From Bradyrhizobium sp. 4 (GTDB taxonomy: Bacteria; Pseudomonadota; Alphaproteobacteria; Rhizobiales; Xanthobacteraceae): DNA of 64,000 bases. Shown here in pieces: positions 58,907-64,000 of this stretch; within the stretch, counting starts at the first letter, position 1; every line of letters begins with the position of its first letter. Both the position numbers and the translations under genes were made by a program. The notes under the pieces were generated by a model that saw only the letters and a program-made list of their open reading frames with translations, ran no database searches and had not been told where the DNA came from. The DNA is taken from contig NZ_CP064686.1 of NCBI RefSeq assembly GCF_023100905.1, positions 3,100,001-3,164,000 of the forward strand. Direction: 5' to 3'.

Positions 58907-59779
58907 TCAGCGATTAAGGCGCGCGAGCAGGCTCGACGTATCCCAGCGCTTGCCGCCCATCTTCTCGACCTCCGCGTAGAACTGGTCGACCAGCGCGGTC
59001 ACCGGCAAATTAGCGCCATTGCGGCGGGCTTCGGCCAGCGAGATCGAGAGATCCTTGCGCATCCATTCGACCGCGAAGCCGAAATCGTATTTGTCCTCGT
59101 TCATGGTCTTGTAGCGGTTTTCCATCTGCCAGGACTGCGCGGCGCCCTTTGAGATGGTTTCGATCACGGCGGCGACATCGAGGCCACTCTTCTTGGCGAA
59201 GTGAACACCCTCGGAGAGGCCCTGGACGAGGCCGGCGATGCAGATCTGGTTGACCATTTTGGTCAGCTGGCCGGAGCCGGCCGGCCCCAGCAATTTGCAC
59301 ATCCGCGCATAGGCGCCTGTGATGATCGGCTCGGCACCCGCATAGGCGTCCTGTGCGCCGCCGCACATCACCGTCAGCACGCCGTTCTCTGCGCCGGCCT
59401 GCCCGCCGGACACGGGTGCGTCGATGAATTTGAAGCCGGCCTTGGTGGCGGCCGCATCGAGCTCACGCGCGACCTCGGCGGACGCGGTGGTGTGGTCGAC
59501 GAAGGTCGCACCCTTCTTCATGCCGGCAAACGCGCCGTCGGCACCGATCGTGACCGCGCGCAGATCGTTGTCGTTGCCGACGCAGCACATCACGAAGTCC
59601 TGGCCCTCGGCTGCAGCCTTCGGGGTCGCCGCGGTCTTGCCGCCGAACTTGTCCGCCCACTCCTTCGCTTTGGCCGCGGTGCGGTTATAGACGGTGACCT
59701 CATGGCCCCCTTTTTTCACGAGGTGTCCGGCCATGGGGAAGCCCATCACGCCGAGACCGAGGAAAGCGACTTTAGCCAT
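58907..59779 (-). CDS. NAD(P)-dependent beta-hydroxyacid dehydrogenase
   Basis: 290 residues from ATG 59779. MAKVAFLGLGVMGFPMAGHL is the dinucleotide-binding G-x-G-x-x-G of the 3-hydroxyisobutyrate dehydrogenase family; FIDAPVSGGQAGAENGVLTV is the substrate-binding D-A-P-V-S-G-G motif; LTKMVNQICIAGLVQGLSEG carries the catalytic Lys (K-M-V-N-Q). Members act on 3-hydroxyisobutyrate, tartronate semialdehyde (GarR/GlxR) or succinic semialdehyde; the exact substrate cannot be decided. Gene ends 22 bp before NhaD and may be co-transcribed with it. Confidence 0.9.
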   Translation of the reverse strand: MAKVAFLGLGVMGFPMAGHLVKKGGHEVTVYNRTAAKAKEWADKFGGKTAATPKAAAEGQDFVMCCVGNDNDLRAVTIGADGAFAGMKKGATFVDHTTASAEVARELDAAATKAGFKFIDAPVSGGQAGAENGVLTVMCGGAQDAYAGAEPIITGAYARMCKLLGPAGSGQLTKMVNQICIAGLVQGLSEGVHFAKKSGLDVAAVIETISKGAAQSWQMENRYKTMNEDKYDFGFAVEWMRKDLSISLAEARRNGANLPVTALVDQFYAEVEKMGGKRWDTSSLLARLNR

Positions 59780-59961
59780 CTGTGGTACCTTGTCCGTAGT
59801 TTGGGTTTTACGGTTCTTGCCGGGCGAGGGCCGCCCGGTTCCGCCATTGCGGCAGATCGGCCGCACCATAAACCCTTGAGGCCGGAGGGCAACGGGTTCG
59901 TTTGGCCCCCGCTTGTGCTAGGATGGCGGACCTAAGGACTTCAAAAAAAGGGAGCGAAGGC

Positions 59962-60399
59962 ATGGGCGGCGTAAGCGTGGGCGTGCTCGATCATTTCAAT
60001 ATCCGGACCCGGAATCTGGCCGAGACCGTCCGCTTCTACGAGGACGTGCTGGGCCTGGAAAAGGGCGCCCGGCCGAATTTCGCCTTTCCCGGCGCCTGGA
60101 TGTACAGCGAGGGTAAGCCGGTGGTGCACCTCGTCGATATTTCTCCGACTGCCGAGCCACAAAAGCCGGATTCCGGCGTTGTCCACCACGTCGCCTTCGC
60201 CAGCCGCGGGTTTGACGGCATGAAGCAGCGGCTGGCCTCAAAGGGGATGAAATTCGACTCCCGCCAGGTGCCCGGCGGCGAACTCTGGCAGATCTTCGTT
60301 CATGACCCCAACGGGGTCATGATCGAGCTGAATTACGAGGCTGCCCTGGAGCAGGGCGCGGCGCCCGCCGAGATGGCTGACGATATCGGCAGGCAGTAG
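59962..60399 (+). CDS. VOC family protein
   Basis: 145 residues from ATG 59962 (GGGAGCGAAGGC before it). LDHFNIRTRNLAETVRFYED carries the first metal histidine; VVHLVDISP, VHHVAFASRGFDGMKQRL and QIFVHDPNGVMIELNYE the remaining ligands (His, Glu). This is the glyoxalase/bleomycin-resistance/dioxygenase superfamily with an F-V-H-D-P-N-G-V-x-I-E-L ending common to glyoxalase I and fosfomycin-type enzymes. Substrate unknown. Divergent from the dehydrogenase gene. Confidence 0.87.
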   Translation: MGGVSVGVLDHFNIRTRNLAETVRFYEDVLGLEKGARPNFAFPGAWMYSEGKPVVHLVDISPTAEPQKPDSGVVHHVAFASRGFDGMKQRLASKGMKFDSRQVPGGELWQIFVHDPNGVMIELNYEAALEQGAAPAEMADDIGRQ

Positions 60400-60452
60400 C
60401 ATTTTGGGCGTTTCCGCTCTAATGGGGCATCTTGAATTCTAGGAGATGCGCT

Positions 60453-61595
<1,143 letters not shown>

Positions 61596-61812
61596 GCGGA
61601 TCCAAGCAATCCCTTCAAACCAATACCCCGGGGACATGCGACTTTCGTAGAGCCCTGTCATGCCAATGTCGCGTTTCGAAAGCGGGGCTTCCGTGTTAAA
61701 GGCCCACGGCAGTCAAGCCCCTTCGGTTCGACGCGGCCAAAGAACGCGTCGCCGGAATGAGCGGCAGCAAAGAGGAAGTTAGGGGAAACGCCCCAACAAG
61801 GAGAGACTGAAG

Positions 61813-62904
61813 ATGAAGCGTCGTGATTTCCTGAAAGTGTCGGCAGCCGGTGCGGCGGCGACCGCAGCGGTGGCCTCGCCGGCGATCGCGCAGTCCTCGC
61901 CCGAGATCAAGTGGCGCCTGACGTCGAGCTTCCCGAAGTCGCTCGACACCATCTATGGCGGTGCCGAGCAGATGGCGAAGTACGTCGCCGAGATGACCGA
62001 CAACAAGTTTCAGATCCAGGTCTTCCAGGCGGGTGAAATCGTCCCCGGCCTGCAGGCGCTGGATGCGACCCAGAAAGGCACCGTCGAGATGTGCCACACG
62101 GTGTCGTATTACTACGTCGGCAAGGACCCGACCTTCGCGATCTTCGCGTCGGTGCCGTTCGGCCTGAACGCGCGCCAGCAGAATTCCTGGCTCTACCAGG
62201 GCGGCGGCAACGAGCTCGCCAACGAGTTCTTCAAGAAGTCGAACGTGATGGGCTTCCCCTGCGGCAACACCGGCACCCAGATGGGCGGCTGGTTCCGCAA
62301 GGAGATCAAGACCGTTGCCGACCTCTCGGGCCTCAAGATGCGCATCGGCGGCATTGCCGGCCAGGTGCTCCAGAAGGTCGGCGTGGTGCCGCAGCAGCTC
62401 GCCGGCGGCGACATCTATCCGTCGCTGGAGAAGGGCACCATCGACGCGGCCGAATGGGTCGGCCCCTACGATGACGAGAAGCTCGGCTTCGCCAAGGTCG
62501 CCAAGTACTACTACTACCCGGGCTTCTGGGAAGGCGGTCCGACCGTTCACGCCTTCGCCAACATCGACAAGTGGAACGAACTGCCGAAGAACTACCAGGC
62601 GATCCTCACCAACGCGACCGTCAACACCAACACCTGGATGGCCGCGCGTTACGACATGGTGAACCCCGGCGCCCTGAAGCGTCTGGTCGCCGGCGGAACG
62701 CAGCTTCGCCCGTTCACCAATGAGGTTCTGGAAGCCTGTCTCAAGGCGACCAACGAATTGTGGGGCGAGATCTCGGCCAAGAATCCCGACTTCAAGAAGT
62801 CGATCGACGCCATGCAGGCCTACCGCTCCGACGAATATCTGTGGTGGCAGGTCGCCGAATACACCTACGACAGCTTCATGATCCGCTCGCGCACCCGCGG
62901 CTGA
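61813..62904 (+). CDS. TRAP transporter substrate-binding protein (DctP/TakP type), Tat-exported
   Basis: 363 residues. MKRRDFLKVSAAGAAATAAV is a twin-arginine signal (R-R-D-F-L-K) with an A-I-A-Q cleavage site. The DctP fold is shown by IKWRLTSSFPKSLDTIYGGA, VFQAGEIVPGLQALDATQKG, FRKEIKTVADLSGLKMRIGG and GGDIYPSLEKGTIDAAEWVG (the conserved R-I/G and E-W carboxylate-binding residues). Close to the TakP group that binds 2-oxo- or monocarboxylic acids. The two membrane subunits are not next to it; a strong terminator follows at once. Confidence 0.92.
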   Translation: MKRRDFLKVSAAGAAATAAVASPAIAQSSPEIKWRLTSSFPKSLDTIYGGAEQMAKYVAEMTDNKFQIQVFQAGEIVPGLQALDATQKGTVEMCHTVSYYYVGKDPTFAIFASVPFGLNARQQNSWLYQGGGNELANEFFKKSNVMGFPCGNTGTQMGGWFRKEIKTVADLSGLKMRIGGIAGQVLQKVGVVPQQLAGGDIYPSLEKGTIDAAEWVGPYDDEKLGFAKVAKYYYYPGFWEGGPTVHAFANIDKWNELPKNYQAILTNATVNTNTWMAARYDMVNPGALKRLVAGGTQLRPFTNEVLEACLKATNELWGEISAKNPDFKKSIDAMQAYRSDEYLWWQVAEYTYDSFMIRSRTRG

Positions 62905-62930
62905 TCTTCGAGCAAGTCGCAAGACGACAC

Positions 62931-62965
62931 GCCCGGCCTCGTTCGCGAGGCCGGGCTTTTTCTTT
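62931..62965 (+). terminator. rho-independent terminator with UUCG tetraloop
   Basis: GCCCGGCCTCG (62931-62941), loop TTCG, CGAGGCCGGGC (62946-62956), then TTTTTCTTT. Perfect 11-bp stem, extra-stable tetraloop and T-run, 27 nt after the TRAP binding-protein stop. Confidence 0.95.
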
Positions 62966-63298
62966 GGGACGACACCGCGGAGCGGCGTTGTCGCCGCGGT
63001 AGGGGCGGGGCGTCCAGCAAAAAATCTGAAAAACAACCCCATGCATAGTAGACGAGGGGCGAGAGGACAAGGCGCTGCGAGTGCAGCCAACAGCTTGATG
63101 CGATGGAGTTAATGGCAGGCAGGCCCGGGCATTGCGCGGTCGATGGCAACTTGGCATTTTGGGAGCCAAAAGCGGGGTGGGTCAGGCGTACGAAGCGACT
63201 GCTTCAGCGAGACCGTTTGACTCGTCGGGCAAAACAGTGGCAGAAAGGCATTATCGTATAATCCGAAATTGGCGCCTCGGTGGTCAGCCTGGGTGACG
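62966..63298. other. 333-bp spacer, no gene seen
   Basis: Begins with a small inverted repeat (accgcgg...ccgcggt) and has no convincing frame. A transition from core block to decayed sequence. Confidence 0.3.
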
Positions 63299-63513
63299 AT
63301 GAGCTTCGATCCCGATGAGGTTCAAAGCGCGCTGCGCAAGGGCTGGTCGTTGGCAACCGCCAGGCAATGGACGGCGAGCATCCGGCGGCAGGACAATGCA
63401 ACGTCACTTCGCTATTGATTCACGAGCTCTTCGGCGGCGACTTGCTGAAGACGCCGCTTCCGGCCAGCGACCATTTTTACAATCGCATCAATCGCAGACG
63501 GGTGACAGGAGTG
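63299..63513 (+). pseudogene. YunG-like conserved hypothetical, frameshifted remnant
   Basis: ATG 63299 begins MSFDPDEVQSALRKGWSLAT and ARQWT. After a one-base shift near 63375 the other frame continues HPAAGQCNVTSLLIHELFGG and DLLKTPLPASDHFYNRIN. Together these match the pattern of YunG family proteins (W-S-x-x-T-x-x-Q-W-x5-P-A-x-G-Q-C-x-V-T-A-L-L, G-G-E-L-L-K). The C-terminal part is missing. Decayed gene. Confidence 0.7.
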
Positions 63514-63535
63514 GGCGCGGGAAATCAGCTGAGCA

Positions 63536-64000
63536 TCAATTCGCAAGGCGGTCTTTGCTCATGCGCAGGATGATCACCACACCCTCTTCCGACCAGTCAA
63601 AACTTATAGCCCCGCCAAGCTGGGCGGCCATACTTCGGTGCACCAACTGGCTTCCGAAGCCTTCGAGCTTTGTTGGAGCGACAACAGGGGGACCACCCCG
63701 CTCCGTCCACTTGACCAACACCTCGTCCTCGTGGGCGTTGCACGATACGTCCAAGGTGCCACTCGAAAGCGACAGCGCACCGTATTTCGCAGAGTTGGTT
63801 GCCAGTTCGTGCATCACCAAGGCGAGTGCTGTGCTGGAAGCCTCTCCCACGTTCATCTTGGGGACCGAGACGCGAATACGAACACTGGCTCCCTCCTCGT
63901 CGTACGGCGCAAGCAGAACGGAGATGAGGTCTCCAAGCAGCGTCCCCCCTCTGTTTTGTCCTGGTACCGGGCGAACGAGGTCCTGAGCACGTCCAAGAGC
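63536..64000 (-). CDS. C-terminal part of HWE-type sensor histidine kinase (runs off window)
   Basis: The last 154 residues are in the window; the 5' end lies beyond 64000. ALALVMHELATNSAKYGALS is the N box of HWE/HisKA_2 kinases, with VKWTERGGPPVVAPTKLEGF and GSQLVHRSMAAQLGG as the G region, ending FDWSEEGVVIILRMS. The H-x-E part of the phospho-acceptor domain is not visible. These kinases often sense light, blue light or general stress. The reading frame is open to the window edge. Confidence 0.88.
   Translation of the reverse strand, partial: ALGRAQDLVRPVPGQNRGGTLLGDLISVLLAPYDEEGASVRIRVSVPKMNVGEASSTALALVMHELATNSAKYGALSLSSGTLDVSCNAHEDEVLVKWTERGGPPVVAPTKLEGFGSQLVHRSMAAQLGGAISFDWSEEGVVIILRMSKDRLAN

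Noticed and set aside
63315..63986. 223-codon plus-strand frame opposite the HWE kinase end
   Set aside because: The minus strand carries the kinase N and G boxes; the plus frame is Ser/Arg-rich shadow.

Overview
The window looks like part of a Bradyrhizobium-type alphaproteobacterial chromosome. The right end (about 54.0-64.0 kb) carries a compact, GC-rich core block: dusA, a retropepsin-like protease, a DUF1289 protein, a PdhS/DivJ-type sensor kinase, an NhaD antiporter, a beta-hydroxyacid dehydrogenase, a VOC protein, an Mrp/ApbC carrier, a TRAP binding protein and an HWE kinase. The remaining ~54 kb is accessory DNA. It is mosaic, lower in GC, rich in insertion sequences and broken genes, and repeatedly interrupted by very AT-rich tracts upstream of genes. 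The genus is inferred from protein style and gene order; no database search was possible.

Left part (0-36 kb). 0-8.5 kb is a surface-polysaccharide block: methyltransferases, GT2/GT4/OCH1-like glycosyltransferases, an O-antigen ligase/polymerase-like membrane protein and a NodB-type deacetylase. 9.1-17.2 kb is a type I secretion locus: a beta-helix/Ig/W-rich/RTX-like substrate, its ABC ATPase and HlyD adaptor, a 2OG-Fe(II) oxygenase flanked by a duplicated hlyD 3' end, and a LapG-like (BTLCP) periplasmic protease. After an IS3-family element (18.1-19.4 kb) come a second beta-helix protein with a Sec signal and a 1547-residue protein built of DUF4082, Ig-like and Calx-beta modules ending in a PQQ-type sugar dehydrogenase domain. 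25.7-30.2 kb holds an ACP/FkbH pair with GNAT, VOC and Rossmann-like genes, probably making a glyceryl-type acyl group for a sugar. 30-36 kb carries small regulators and small proteins: an H-NS family protein, LuxR and Crp/Fnr regulators, Tat-signal proteins, coiled-coil mini-proteins and a phasin. It ends at a 50-nt 3' fragment of tRNA-Lys(CTT), which I read as an attachment-site scar.

Middle part (36.5-54 kb). It contains a nuclease-family gene, several decayed genes (DUF2939, RTX, GDCCVxC), a glycosyltransferase and an FkbM methyltransferase gene cut by a complete IS66 element with a perfect 8-bp target duplication. Next is a small exosortase locus with an apparent dedicated substrate, then a truncated inverted IS66 copy and a run of small zinc-ribbon and hypothetical proteins. 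Last come a response regulator broken by TGG to TGA, a Crp/Fnr regulator and a frameshifted, truncated tyrosine integrase. The integrase abuts dusA behind five TGTGCA-containing repeats, marking the chromosomal junction of a dusA-targeted island.

As a whole the accessory region appears to build and decorate the cell surface (polysaccharide, secreted beta-helix/RTX proteins, exosortase substrate). I infer that its AT-rich promoters are controlled by H-NS/MucR-type xenogeneic silencers.
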